A stretch of 64,000 nucleotides of DNA, from NCBI RefSeq assembly GCF_030864355.1, contig NC_083395.1:248001-312000 (forward strand). The letters are read 5' to 3'. This DNA comes from Cutaneotrichosporon cavernicola. Taxonomy: Eukaryota > Basidiomycota > Tremellomycetes > Trichosporonales > Trichosporonaceae. The translations under genes were made by a program, and so were the position numbers. The notes under the pieces were generated by a model, which ran no database searches, was not told where the DNA came from, and saw only the letters and a program-made list of their open reading frames with translations. Within the stretch, counting starts at the first letter, position 1; every line of letters starts with the position of its first letter. Positions 43,953 to 53,914 of the stretch are shown piece by piece.

Positions 43953-45059
43953 ATGTCCATCATCCCCGCCATATCCTCCCTTATCACATCGCACTCCTTG
44001 GCCACAATGTCGCGCACAGCAAACAAGGCTTTCTCCTCACAGAACGAGGCCTTCATCAAACAGGGGTGGTACCCCTCACCGACCACTGGCGGCGCGGTCG
44101 ACCTCTCCTCCTTGGTCTCGGCCGCCAAGCACCTCGTAACGTCCTACGACGAGGCCGCGACCGAACAGCTCCTGTCCGTCGTGACATGCTCTCCCAACCC
44201 AAACAAACCCACCACCCTCACAGTGACGGCCGAGACCTCGTCTGCCGCCGCGGAACGTCTACACGCCGAAGGGGCACCGCGTATCGCCGTCCTCAATTTC
44301 GCGAGTGCGCGCAACCCTGGAGGAGGGTACATGAACGGCGCGACGGCGCAGGAGGAGGATATCTGCCGCAGCTCGGCGCTCTACACGACCCTACTCAAAG
44401 CACCCGACTTTTATGCCGCCCACCAGCACCTGGATGGCCGCTACACCCACCGTATGATTTACTCGCCGTCCGTGCCCATGTTCCGCACCTCGAAGGGAGA
44501 CCTCCTCCCATTCCCTTACACGGTCGATTTTATCACTTCCGCCGCACCGAATTATGGAGCGCTCGAGAATAAACACCCACATCGCCTGCACCATGTTCCC
44601 CGACTGCTGAGAGAGCGCGCGGCTCGTATCTTGGCTCTGTGTGCTTACCATGGCGCACAGACGCTCGTGCTCGGCGCTTGGGGGTGCGGCGTGTTTCGTA
44701 ACTCGCCAGCCGAGGTTGCCAAGGTATTCCACGACCTCCTCAAGCCTGGTGGCGCGTTTCATGGACGCTTCAACGACGTCGTGTTCGCAATCTACGACAG
44801 GTCGCGCACCCAGGAGGTCATGGGTCCTTTCATGGCCGAGTTCACAGGTACCACACCTCCTCACACGCCCAGACGCAGTCACGCAAGTCCAAAGCGCTCA
44901 GCAGACAACGGTTCTGCGCGCCGGTCCTCGAGAGACATTGGCCCGCCGGGCTCCGGTTCCGACCGCAGAGAAGCCAGACCCAGCCATGACAAGCCCGCGC
45001 CTGCAGACGGACAGGCTAGAATCACGTCGTTCTTCCAGCCCAAGCGGCGTGACGGGTAG
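43953..45059 (+). CDS. Microbial-type poly(ADP-ribose) glycohydrolase with C-terminal PIP box
   Basis: Single exon, 368 residues (a second in-frame ATG lies 18 codons in). The macrodomain-like core carries the PARG signature GGG-x(7)-QEE: NPGGGYMNGATAQEEDICRS with Gly123-125 and Glu134-135. Further core strands are MIYSPSVPMFR and LVLGAWGCGVFRN. This is the DUF2263 (bacterial-type) PARG family, which removes poly(ADP-ribose) chains. After residue ~300 comes a disordered Ser/Arg/Pro linker, ending in QARITSFF (354-361), a full Q-x-x-I-x-x-F-F PCNA-binding box followed by basic residues. That suggests recruitment to replication or repair sites. The enzyme family is firm; PCNA binding is predicted. 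Confidence 0.9.
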   Translation: MSIIPAISSLITSHSLATMSRTANKAFSSQNEAFIKQGWYPSPTTGGAVDLSSLVSAAKHLVTSYDEAATEQLLSVVTCSPNPNKPTTLTVTAETSSAAAERLHAEGAPRIAVLNFASARNPGGGYMNGATAQEEDICRSSALYTTLLKAPDFYAAHQHLDGRYTHRMIYSPSVPMFRTSKGDLLPFPYTVDFITSAAPNYGALENKHPHRLHHVPRLLRERAARILALCAYHGAQTLVLGAWGCGVFRNSPAEVAKVFHDLLKPGGAFHGRFNDVVFAIYDRSRTQEVMGPFMAEFTGTTPPHTPRRSHASPKRSADNGSARRSSRDIGPPGSGSDRREARPSHDKPAPADGQARITSFFQPKRRDG

Positions 45060-45316
45060 CGAGCTCTAGTCCGGCCTCGATACGCAGCTGTTCTTAACGA
45101 CAAGACAAGACACGACACGACACGGCACGACCGACGCAACACGACATGAGCCATCTTGGGTCTTGACGGCTTGTTCCCAACGAACCCATCCCCATGCACT
45201 GGGCGTTACGCACATGCACCCCGACCACTGTCATAATTATTAGATCGCATCAGTCATGTACTATAGCCATCGTTAGGAACTTTTGTTCGCATTCTTCTTT
45301 GAGGCCTGTTTCCTTC

Positions 45317-46393
45317 TTACGCGGCGTCGTACGCGGCGTTCATGGCGCCGGGGCGCGGACCTTGGTGATTGACATCCCTGCTGTTAGACGTTCTCCCGAC
45401 TGGATGGATGCATGTTCCATGAAGACCCTGGTCAGTTGCTTACCTCGAGGGATGCATGGCTTTGTCGAGGGACGCGCTGAGGCGGCGGCCCATGTTACCA
45501 ACGCCGGCCTCGAGGGAGGCGCTGAGGCGGCGTCCCACCTGGCCGGCGTAAGTGCCAGGAGTGACACCCGAGTCTACGTGCTCGTCGTCCTCGGTGGTAT
45601 CAAGAGCAGAGCCTTCGGCAATACCACCGGCTCCGGGGGCATGCTTGTCGCCGCCACTCATGCGGCGCTTATCGTCGCCACTCATGCGACGCTTATCGTC
45701 ACCACTGGACCGGCGGTCCTGACTCTTGCGGCGTTCATCGCTGATGGTCAGCTGACTTGTTGAATTCCTGGTAAGTGGGCGGAACTCGGAGCGATGACGA
45801 ATGAATGACAACAAAAGAAAACAAACAGCAGATGAGGCGGGGCCTGATCGAGATCATAATGGTTGCATCTCAAATCTAAGCCCACCGAACAAGTCTGTTG
45901 TGTCCTATTGTACTGTACGATGATTAAGCTCTTCTCATACTCACTTCCGACCAGAAAACATCTCTCCCATGCGTGCAAAGCTGCTCCGACGACCTTGCTG
46001 GCCGGGCGGGTTTATCATCTCGTCGGCCGTCGCCTCGCGAATGTTGACCTTGGCAGGGGGTGCACCCTTGACCGGCTCATTGTAGAATGTGAGCTTGTCG
46101 TGCATGACGGCGAGCGAGCTTCGGCGGCCAGTAGGGCTCGACGGCTGAGCGACGTGGTGTGGATGCGAGTGGGTAGCGTGGTCGCCTTCACCGCGAGAAG
46201 AGTGGCGCGTCAACTTGTCACGCATGCCGCTAAAGCTTCCGTGGCGGGCCTCGTGAGCCTCACCCTCGACGTGCTGTCCAGCATCGTGACTGCCACCGCC
46301 CGTAAACTTGTCCTTCATCGCTGCGAGGGAGCCCCGACGCGGTGGCGAGGTAGGCTGCGTCATCTGGTCGGCGGTAGTCTCGAGAATCGCCAT
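45317..46393 (-). CDS. RRxS-repeat protein (PKA-type sites), function unknown
   Basis: Three exons (45945-46393, 45444-45740, 45317-45377), 268 residues, introns 204 and 66 nt. Unspliced the locus looks like two unrelated short frames; the GTGAGT at the first stop and CTGACCATCAG acceptor join them in phase. The protein is hydrophilic with ten Arg-Arg-x-Ser-like sites at 19, 50 (RH), 90, 135, 153, 159, 167, 175, 220 and 235. The first four lie in a 12-residue repeat of the form RRxS[LF]xxMx[DE][KM][LF] (RRGSLAAMKDKF, RRSSLAVMHDKL). Two later pairs are RRMSGDDK and GRRLSAS. RRxS is the classic protein kinase A site. No family is recognised; it may be a multi-site phospho-scaffold or stress protein. 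Confidence 0.75.
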
Positions 46394-47183
46394 TGATAAG
46401 TGTGTTGTGTGAGAGTTATGCGTATGCGCTTTTTGTCTGAGCGCAGAGAGGATGTGTGTAGTTATGCGCTTCTTGTCTGAGCGCAGAGAGGATGTGTGTA
46501 GTGTGGGGCCAGAAGACGGGATGAGTGGGTATATATGCTCTGTTGAGTGTGGCCATTGATCCAGCCATCCACCGAGGTCTAGAACCGGCTCTTACCCCAC
46601 TCACGTAGGTCACGGGGTCACGAGGTCTAGGTTACGCGAAGGGGGGGGGGGTTCATCGACCTATGGCATGCAATCTCTGTCGCTGCGTGATTACGCCCCT
46701 TTGGTTCTTTTGCCCCGACTGCGACTGCGACTGCGCCCACTTTGGCCACTCTGGTCAAGTCAAAACGAGCTGCAAGTGGTGGTCGTGGGAACAGCTGACT
46801 TGTTCGAATAAGGTCATGATACAACAGATGACGCAGCTCCTCCGCCCACCTGGCCTACTGACCCCCCCACCTCCAATCTAGCCGCTCGATTGTTCATTGC
46901 TCTCGGGGGCCTCGGGTGCCTCAGGCTTGGTTCCTTTGGTCTGCTGAGATCATTCTCGTGTCAGTTGGCCACTTTTGCATTTTGGTTTGTTGCGCATGTG
47001 ACTAGTATTCCTGGTGCCTTTTGTCTGAAATGCCTCCAAACCTCTGATGGTCTTCCTCGTCTCCATCCTCTCCACAACCCGCTTTAACCACATTCCCTAA
47101 CTTGATGCATGGTGACGTCGTGCAATCGAGACCAACCACTATCCATTCACTATCGCACTTATCGGCCTCGTATCGGCCTGCAT
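46394..47183. other. Intergenic, 0.8 kb, upstream of the RRxS gene
   Basis: Includes a 40-bp tandem duplication next to the RRxS start and a G9 run near 46641. No gene supported. Confidence 0.5.
46423..46502. repeat. Two 40-bp tandem copies in the RRxS gene upstream region
   Basis: Units 46423-46462 and 46463-46502 differ at one base (TATGCGCTTTTTGTC versus TATGCGCTTCTTGTC). They sit 30-110 bp upstream of the start codon, so they may duplicate a promoter or leader element. Confidence 0.9.
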
Positions 47184-47531
47184 CTAAGAGCGTCCATGAC
47201 TGGCGAATCCACGTTCCCAAACATCATTGCCCCACATTGCGCCGGTGCTCCCGAACGGCTTGGAGACGTGCTCGGATGCGGCGGGGAGGACAGGAACGGT
47301 GAACACGGGTGAGGCTGGTACGACTTCCGGGCCGACCGGCGCGGCATTGATGCTGTCCGTGACTGTCTTGGACGCCGTGCCTTCCAACGCGAGGCCGAGG
47401 CCGAGGCCAACCACAGCAGATCCGGACGATAGCGAGTGCAAGTCGACCGACGAGGCGGTTGGCGACGACACAGAAGAGACGGAGGGCGTCGAAGCCGCCG
47501 ACGACGCGGCAGAGGAGGTGGAGAGGGACAT
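47184..47531 (-). CDS. Small Ser/Ala/Val-rich hypothetical protein, 115 aa
   Basis: Not recognised. The ATG at 47531 lies in good context and the codons favour C/G at the third position as in nearby genes. The first 50 residues are Ser/Thr/Ala-rich. A short hydrophobic glycine-leucine patch follows (VVGLGLGLALEG), then Val/Pro-rich sequence, and the end is WGNDVWERGFASHGRS. No transmembrane helix long enough for certainty and no signal peptide. A striking G-rich, telomere-like repeat lies immediately upstream in the promoter or leader. It may be a genuine lineage-specific gene or a chance frame in GC-rich DNA; I lean to genuine. Confidence 0.5.
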   Translation of the reverse strand: MSLSTSSAASSAASTPSVSSVSSPTASSVDLHSLSSGSAVVGLGLGLALEGTASKTVTDSINAAPVGPEVVPASPVFTVPVLPAASEHVSKPFGSTGAMWGNDVWERGFASHGRS

Positions 47532-47557
47532 GTTCTGGTGACTGGTTGGGCGGGGAA

Positions 47558-47604
47558 GGTTGGGGTTGAGGTTGGGGTGGGTTGGGGTTGATGTTGGGGT
47601 TGAG
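47558..47604 (+). repeat. G-rich TTGGGG-like tract
   Basis: Irregular GGTTGGGGTTGAGGTTGGGG repeats on the plus strand. It has at least four G-runs of four, so a G-quadruplex is possible. Lies just upstream of the small minus-strand gene. Confidence 0.8.
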
Positions 47605-48112
47605 AGGATCAAGTCTGACTAAAGAGTCAAGCCAAGAGGGCGAGACAGGTAGACGGATGGGATCGTGACACCCAGCCAGCCGCAACATAACGCTACGAAG
47701 GCTGGCTCATAGCCTCATGGCTCGGATGGCTTGTCTGTACATGCATCGAGCAACACGGAACGGATCCTGCTCATGGAGAGTAGATCTACTGCAGATACAG
47801 AAGAACACAGCATGACTCGAGATGTTGCCCACGACACGATAAGCCAAGCCAGGCACCATGGCGATAAGACTTGAAATGCACTTTCGGCAGCTCCTTTTGG
47901 CTTTGCGGTCAACGACGGTGGTCTTGGCGGCCTGGCGGGGCCACTTGTTCAATGATGGCTGGAAGATAGCAAGTGGATGTCGTATAGAGTGACACAAGGC
48001 ATGTCAGCCATCGATAACGCCTCTATCCCCTAACGTCTCCGACTGAACCCGCTCCAGGCGAGCTATCCGCTATCATGGCGTATCCGTCTTCAGATCCCTC
48101 CATCCCGTATCG

Positions 48113-48189
48113 TCCTCTATCGCGCACGGCTGGCTCAATGTAGCCTGGATCGCCCTCTATCGCGCACGGCTGAGCTCAATGTAGCCTGG
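48113..48189. repeat. ~37-bp direct duplication
   Basis: CCTCTATCGCGCACGGCTG...CTCAATGTAGCCTGG occurs twice, with a small indel between copies. Confidence 0.85.
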
Positions 48190-48383
48190 CTCCGGGTAAA
48201 TCTACCGAGCGTATCAGCCAAATACTCAGACCTAAGTCGACTCGAACACTTCGAACTCGCCCTGACAAAGTCCATGCGCCAGCTCTACTCTACGATTGTT
48301 CTACTTTTACTTCTACTCCTGCCCCTGCCCCTCTCACTCTAAATCCCCAACTCATCGCGCGCGCGCGCCATCGCCCTCCCGTA

Positions 48384-48562
48384 GGGCTGGGTGGGGAGAA
48401 AGCTGTGCTCGGGCTGGGTGGGGAGGAGGAAGTTGTGCTGGGGCTGGGTGGGGAGGAGAAAGCCGTGCTGGGGCTGGGCGGGGAGGACAGAGCCGTGCTC
48501 GGGCTGGGTGGGGAGGAGAAAGCCGTGCTGGGGCTGGGTGGCGAGGACAGAGCCGTGCTGGG
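48384..48562 (+). repeat. 30-bp minisatellite, six units
   Basis: Units of 27-30 bp beginning GGGCTGGGTGGGGAG and ending GCCGTGCT, with one shortened first unit and point differences. It creates long repetitive frames on both strands (for example Ser/Pro repeats on the minus strand), which I treat as by-products. Confidence 0.9.
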
Positions 48563-49741
48563 CCTTGATGGGTCTAAAGACCCTCGTGGCACGTATGGCG
48601 GCATACGACGGGGTCGGGGCCGAGGTGCGATCGCGGCTGCCATTGAGGGAGAGTTCCTTCGCGGTATCGTCCAGGCTGCTCTGGTGTGGATCCAGGTGCG
48701 GGAGTGGTGAGAAGCGGCGTGTATGAGTAAGAGTATGAGTATAGTATCAGTGCTGACGCATATTATAACGCTGACAGATGACACCAGACGCGTGATCGCG
48801 TGAGAAGGCCTCACATCACCGTGGCACGGTGGCTGAGGCGACGACGCTGTCCGCCACGATTTGGGTCAGGTGATCGGAGGGTGGCACTGGAATGGAAACA
48901 TGCATTCCTCACCTCTGCCATCAGCATATCTGAGCGCTGGGAACGAATCAATGTCCGATCACGTTCCAGGCCCCCCACGTACATGGCATTTCTGCACACC
49001 ACCCCGACGCAGCCGAGTTCCGCGTGCGCAGGATGGTGAGCGTTCCTCGTGCGCAAGATGGTGAGAGTTCCGCTCCAATACAACTTGAGCCTTGGCCGCG
49101 TGAGAGATTGGTGAACCACTTTGCAACGTTGGTCCGAGTCAAGCGGATCAGAAGGATACGTCGTCTGGCCAGACAGCTGACAGCTGACAGACACCATAGA
49201 TGTCACCATGCATGTCAATGGTCAGTCACGCTCAGCAGAGCCACGGGGTACAATCGCTGCAAGTGACGTGATCGCGGATGGTACAGTCACTTGCTCACAT
49301 GAGGGGGGGCTGACGGGGGCTCGAATATCCGTGCCGGTGTTTCGACACGGTGATCGAGGCATGGAGAATCCGTCAAGTTGTTTCCGGCCGCGGTGATGTG
49401 ATGGACTGCGCAGGCTTCTGGGCTGCCCTGTCAAACCGTTGCCCAGATCAGTGACGTGCATGAGGTCCACATCCAAGGCTATCGTGACCGTGCCGTACTC
49501 GTGCCGACGTTTGATTGCGCCGTGTTCCGGGACGGAAGACGTCGGTTGCGTGCCTGGCCACTCGAGTCTGCCTGACCACTGGAGTCTGCCTGGCCACTCG
49601 AGTCAGAGCCGCCATCCAACTGTATTGCATCTGATGCATACTTCTGACCAAGACGACGTACGACAGACAATTCCACAACCTCTCTTTCCCGAGCCTCCAG
49701 AGCCTCCACTCTCTCTTCCCTTCTCTCCCTTCTCCATCTCC

Positions 49742-51261
49742 CTAGAGAATGTACCGGATGCGCTTCTCCTCCTCCGGGTCCTCCTCCCGCGCATCCATAT
49801 TACGGTTCTCGCGCAGCAGACACATCCGGAGGACGAGGCAGAATGCAACGCTCGCGGCGGCCATACACGCATTGACACTAAACGCGAGCGTGTACTTTGG
49901 CCCATACCTCTTGTCGTAGAGGTACGGCGACCAGATCTGGGCAATGTTTCCGAGACTGTTAATCGTCGCGTAAGCCGCAGCGCGCTTAGCCCTCGGTCGG
50001 GCAAAGGTGCTCGAGATCCAAGCCAAGGCAACATTGTAGCTCCCGAACATGCCGCCAACCATCAGGAAGAGGGAAAAGTATCGCGGCGCTGTACCCTTTG
50101 TCGTGGCGGCCACTACGAAGCCGACCATGCCGAACAGCAGCGGGGTGAGGAGGTGGAAGCAGCGCTCGGGCCGGCGGTCAGAGCTCCAGCTGATCCAGAG
50201 GGAGATGGCGGCCGCGAAAAGGTATGGTGGCGCCGTGAGAACCAGGCTGAGGTTAGATTGATGGGCGGGATGGACTCACGTGAGGACCTTGTCCATGCCA
50301 AACGTGTTGACGACGGTGGGGATGAACTGGGTGACTGCGCCGGCGGTCGTCTTGGTGATGATGATGAGGGCTAGGACCCAGAGCTTGTAGTCTGTCGCTG
50401 CAGCGACGAAGCTCTGCCACAGTGTCATGGTCTCGGCGTCGACGACTCCCGTGTCGCGCTGCAGGCGGGCGACGGCGAGTGCCTTTTCCCGATCCGAGAG
50501 CCAGCGCGTGGTAGCGGGATAGTCGGGCAACACAATGGCGGAGATGAGGGCGACACAGATTGTGACTCCACCCTCGAGGATGAAAAGCCAGCGCCAGGAC
50601 GCGAGGCCTGCCACACCGTCCATCCCGCTCTGTACGCCTGCCGCGATCAATCCGCCGAACGCGCCAGAGAGGAGCGAGGCAGTGTACAGCACAGAAGTGC
50701 GGAATGCAAGCTCGCGCTTAGTGTACCATGACGAGAGGAGGAAGAGCGCGCCTGGAAAGTACGGCGACTCGGTGATACCCAGGAAGAAACGGATCACCAC
50801 GAGGTGGGTAAAGTTCTGCGAGGCCGCCGTACAAGTCGACACGGCACCCCACAGCGCCACAAAGAGGGAGAGGTAGATCGAAGGGCGAACGCGTGAAAGG
50901 ATGAGGTTGGAAGGGATCTGTTATCAGCTCAGCCGTAGGGAAGGCGTACCTGGCCGAGAATGTAGCCGGCAAACAGCACTGAGATGGCAATGTTGAACTG
51001 GTTACCCACGAGGCCTAGGTCAGCCTCGAGGCCCTGTACGCGGGCCGAGGCGAGGGCGTTGCGGTCGAGATAGTTGAGGATGAGGAGGACGAAGAGGGTG
51101 GGCAGGAGGCGCGTGTCGATCTTGCGGAGGAGCTTCTTCTGCTCGATGGCAAAGTCGGTCTCGCTCAGCCCGTCGACCCAGGCCTCGGCCTCGGTGCGGG
51201 GTACGACCTCCGTGTCCACCTTCTCGTCGTATGAGAGCTCGTGCTTGACTTGGTCGGTCAT
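49742..51261 (-). CDS. MFS transporter, ACS family, paired with a dehydrogenase
   Basis: Three exons (50950-51261, 50280-50917, 49742-50246), 484 residues, introns 32 and 33 nt. The N-terminus is acidic; helix 1 is followed by LNYLDRNALASARVQGLEAD, and IPSNLILSRVRPS and FLGITESPYFPGALFLLSSW mark the anion:cation symporter group (Dal5, Tna1, bacterial TtuB). The second half has KLWVLALIIITKTTAGAVTQ and ends in an Arg/Glu-rich tail. The gene diverges from an isopropylmalate-dehydrogenase-like gene of the tartrate/D-malate type 494 bp away. This supports import of tartrate, malate or a similar dicarboxylate, although the substrate is inferred from context. Confidence 0.92.
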
Positions 51262-51755
51262 GTTGGGGGATGCTGGGGATGCTGGGGATCCGTGGGGCCT
51301 TGAACATCCCGCTGGGGTGAGATATATGTATTGCCAGATTCCATGTTGGCGGCATTGTGGAGTCAGGAGATCCAGAGAGGGTATGTGGATGTTGGCGTTT
51401 GTGGAGTTGCTCTGCTCCGCATCTTGTCTGGCGGCGGCGTGGTGGCGATGGCGGCGGCGGTGGTGGGTGATGAGGGAGAGCGAGACAAATTGGCAACGGA
51501 GGAGCGGAGTAGAGTCACTCCGTCCCGGATGCGGAGGATCATTGCTCCCTCTCCCTCTGTGCGTCTTCACACTCTGCCCACTCTCCACTCTCCCACTCTC
51601 CCACTCTCCCACTCTCTCCCTCTCTCCCTCTCTTAGAACGATACTCCGCACCATGTCGAGTATCAACTGCGCTAAAGAGAGCTGCGCGGTATAAGATGGC
51701 CCTCTCGACGCCTCTTGCCACCACCACCAACAACAACAACATCACCAACAACACA
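51262..51755. promoter_or_regulatory. Divergent promoter, transporter / tartrate dehydrogenase
   Basis: 494 bp between the two starts, with a (CCCACTCT)n pyrimidine tract at about 51577-51632 and CAA repeats in the dehydrogenase leader. Likely co-regulation point. Confidence 0.55.
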
Positions 51756-53054
51756 ATGGCGCCCGTTGCACTCGACCAGTCTCCCAGTGAGTCCCCATAC
51801 CCCACCACCCCTCGCGTGGCTCACTCCCAGAGTCCTACAAGGTCGCCCAGATCGGCGGCGACGGTATCGGCCCCGAAGTCATCTCGGCCGGCGTGTCCGT
51901 CCTCAAGGCCGTAGCCAAGAAATCCGGCTTCACCCTCGACTTTACCGAGCTCGACTGGAGCAGCGACAGGTACAAGCGTACCGGCTCGTACCTCCCGAAG
52001 GACTACATCGAGGTACTGAAAGCGCACGATGCGATTTTGTAAGTACCCTCAGAAGTGGGCCTCCTCTACGCCTTCTGTGCTTGCGCCTGGATCTAGTCCC
52101 CCTAGAGCTGCAATGCAGGTAACCTGAACAGCTCTTCCTCCTGTTACTCGTCGCTGGCTCGCTGCACTCGGCTGACCCCAGCTTTGGATCCGTTGGCGCT
52201 CCGGACGTTCCTGACCACATCTCGCTCTGGGGTCTCCGCCTCGCCATCTGCCAGCCGCACATGTACGCCAACGTGCGCCCAACCCGCATCCTACCAGGCA
52301 CCCAATCGCCTCTTCGCGACTGTGGCCCCGACGACCTTGACTGGGTGATCATCCGCGAGAACTCGGAGGGCGAGTATGCGGGCCATGGTGGACGCTCGCA
52401 CAGAGGTCTGCCACACGAGGTAGGAACCGAAGTGACAATCTTCACTCGGACCGGTATCGAGCGTATTGCCCGTTTCGCCTTTGAGACCGCCCGTTCCCGG
52501 CCCCGCAAGATCCTGACTTATGTCACTAAGAGTAATGCGATGCGCAACGGCATGGTGCTCTGGGACGAGGTTATTGAGGAGGTGGCCAGCGAGTTCCCCG
52601 ATGTCGTAAGTCGTAATATGAAAGGTCTGACGGAAAGACAACCGACCACATGCTCGTCGATGCTATGACTGTGCGCATGACACTGCACCCCAAGAGCCTG
52701 GACACTATCCTCGCAACCAACCTCCACGCCGACATTCTTTCCGACCTCGCCGCTGCCCTCGCCGGAAGTATCGGCATTGCGCCCACCGCCAACCTCGACC
52801 CTACGCGTACGATGCCAAGCATGTTTGAGCCGATTCACGGTAGCGCCTTCGACATTACCGGGATGGGCCTGGCTAATCCGGTCGGCACGTTCTGGTCCGC
52901 TGCCGAGATGCTTCGCTGGCTTGGCGAGGAGAAGGCCGCGGGGATGCTCATGCGCGCGACGGAGAAGGCTTGCGAGGACGGGATCAAGACGCGTGACCTT
53001 GGCGGGCAGGCAAACACCGACGAGGTGGCGCGGGCTGTGATTGAGCGTCTGTAG
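51756..53054 (+). CDS. Tartrate / D-malate dehydrogenase-like (isopropylmalate DH family)
   Basis: Four exons (51756-51786, 51831-52038, 52182-52605, 52638-53054), 359 residues. Start taken at the ATG after CAACACA; an in-frame ATG 60 bp upstream would add an Asn/Thr-rich leader. Landmarks: VAQIGGDGIGPEVISAGVSV (nucleotide fold), FGSVGAPDVPDHISLWGLRL, NVRPTRILPG, the active-site IIRENSEGEYAGHGGR, YVTKSNAMR with the catalytic Lys, VDAMTVRMTLHP, NLHADILSDLAA and FEPIHGSAFDITG. The VRPTRILPG...ENSEGEY pattern fits decarboxylating tartrate/D-malate dehydrogenases rather than LEU2. It uses NAD+ and Mn/Mg, giving oxaloglycolate or pyruvate. The paired transporter supports dicarboxylate catabolism. 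Confidence 0.9.
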
Positions 53055-53241
53055 ACGACTGTAGATGATGCAAGGACTGTAGATGATGCAAGGTCTGGCA
53101 CAATCGAGACGAGACGAGATCACATCAACATGCATATCAAAGTTCAGACTGTCCATTCCAGCGAGGCACCATCCGCAGCATTGTCCATGGCTGATGTCAC
53201 GTCTATGACGCAGATTTCAGCTCACACTTGTGTCTCTCGAC

Positions 53242-53914
53242 CTAGTGGTACGTAAAGTCCCACACCTGATGTCAGCTTGTTGGAGCACTGGCAGCTAACC
53301 TGGTTCTTGTAATCCGGGTGACACTGATCATGGCAGTCCCAGATCTGCACCTTGCCGGTAACACTGCCATCCGCGAGGTCGAGGCAGAAGTCTGTGTGAG
53401 TTCAAACAACAAGCTAACTCACTCGTGTTCAGCTGAGTAAACTGCGCATTGTAGCGCCACTTGCGGCCGTCGGGTGAGTCGTAGGGACTAGGCCAGTTAT
53501 CGGAGGGACAGAGCATGAGCTTGGCAATCCCACCGTTTCCGGGGTGGTATCCCGCGAGGGGGTCTGGGTCAGCTTCACGCCCTTCCCTTTCTCTCACTAG
53601 TACCCGCGTCGACGCAGAGGGTATGATCGACGCTGCTGAGGATGTACGTCGGCGAGTCTTTGAGGACGTACCACTGCTGCGACTGTGCGTTGGAGCAGGG
53701 TGCGCTGGCATCAGCTGATCTGGTACAAGCTTTGGAGGGCCACTCACATCACGACATTATGCATGTTCGCCACACCACCCGCAACGTCGAGGCACTGGTC
53801 GGCATGCGTCCGGGGATGGATGGAGACGAGTGACGCCCCGGGCGGAATGAACGCGCGGGGAGTAGGCGACGCGGTGATGAGAGGGAGGAGTGTTATGAGT
53901 GCGAGGAGAAGCAT
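53242..53914 (-). CDS. Secreted beta-trefoil (ricin-B-type fold) lectin domain protein
   Basis: Five exons (53748-53914, 53604-53704, 53423-53563, 53300-53391, 53242-53265), 174 residues, introns 31-43 nt. It opens with a signal peptide (MLLLALITLLPLITAS). The trefoil repeats show QCLDVAGGV, a QQWYVL strand with LCVDA, and a last repeat CLDLADGSVTGKVQIWDCHD, closing NQVWDFTYH, i.e. the C-L-D...Q-x-W pattern of carbohydrate-binding QxW modules. Only the sugar-binding fold is present; there is no catalytic chain, so this is not a toxin. It probably binds glycans at or outside the cell wall. Paired Cys suggest disulfides. Ligand unknown. Confidence 0.88.

Larger units (their letters stand above)
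47532..49741. other. 2.2 kb repeat-rich intergenic stretch
   Basis: Holds a G-rich telomere-like tract (47558-47604), a ~37-bp direct duplication (48113-48189), a 30-bp minisatellite (48384-48562) and a GTGCGCAxGATGGTGAG doublet (about 49022-49066). No gene has convincing support. Confidence 0.6.

Noticed and set aside
45440..45814. A separate gene for the second RRxS frame
   Set aside because: It lacks an ATG, while splicing to the upstream frame is in phase with good donor, branch and acceptor signals.
48290..48814. Ser/Pro-repeat protein on the minus strand over the minisatellite
   Set aside because: Open in several frames because the unit is a multiple of three; no conserved flank or good start.
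49439..50374. Long plus-strand frame over the ACS transporter
   Set aside because: Antisense shadow; the minus strand encodes a complete spliced transporter.
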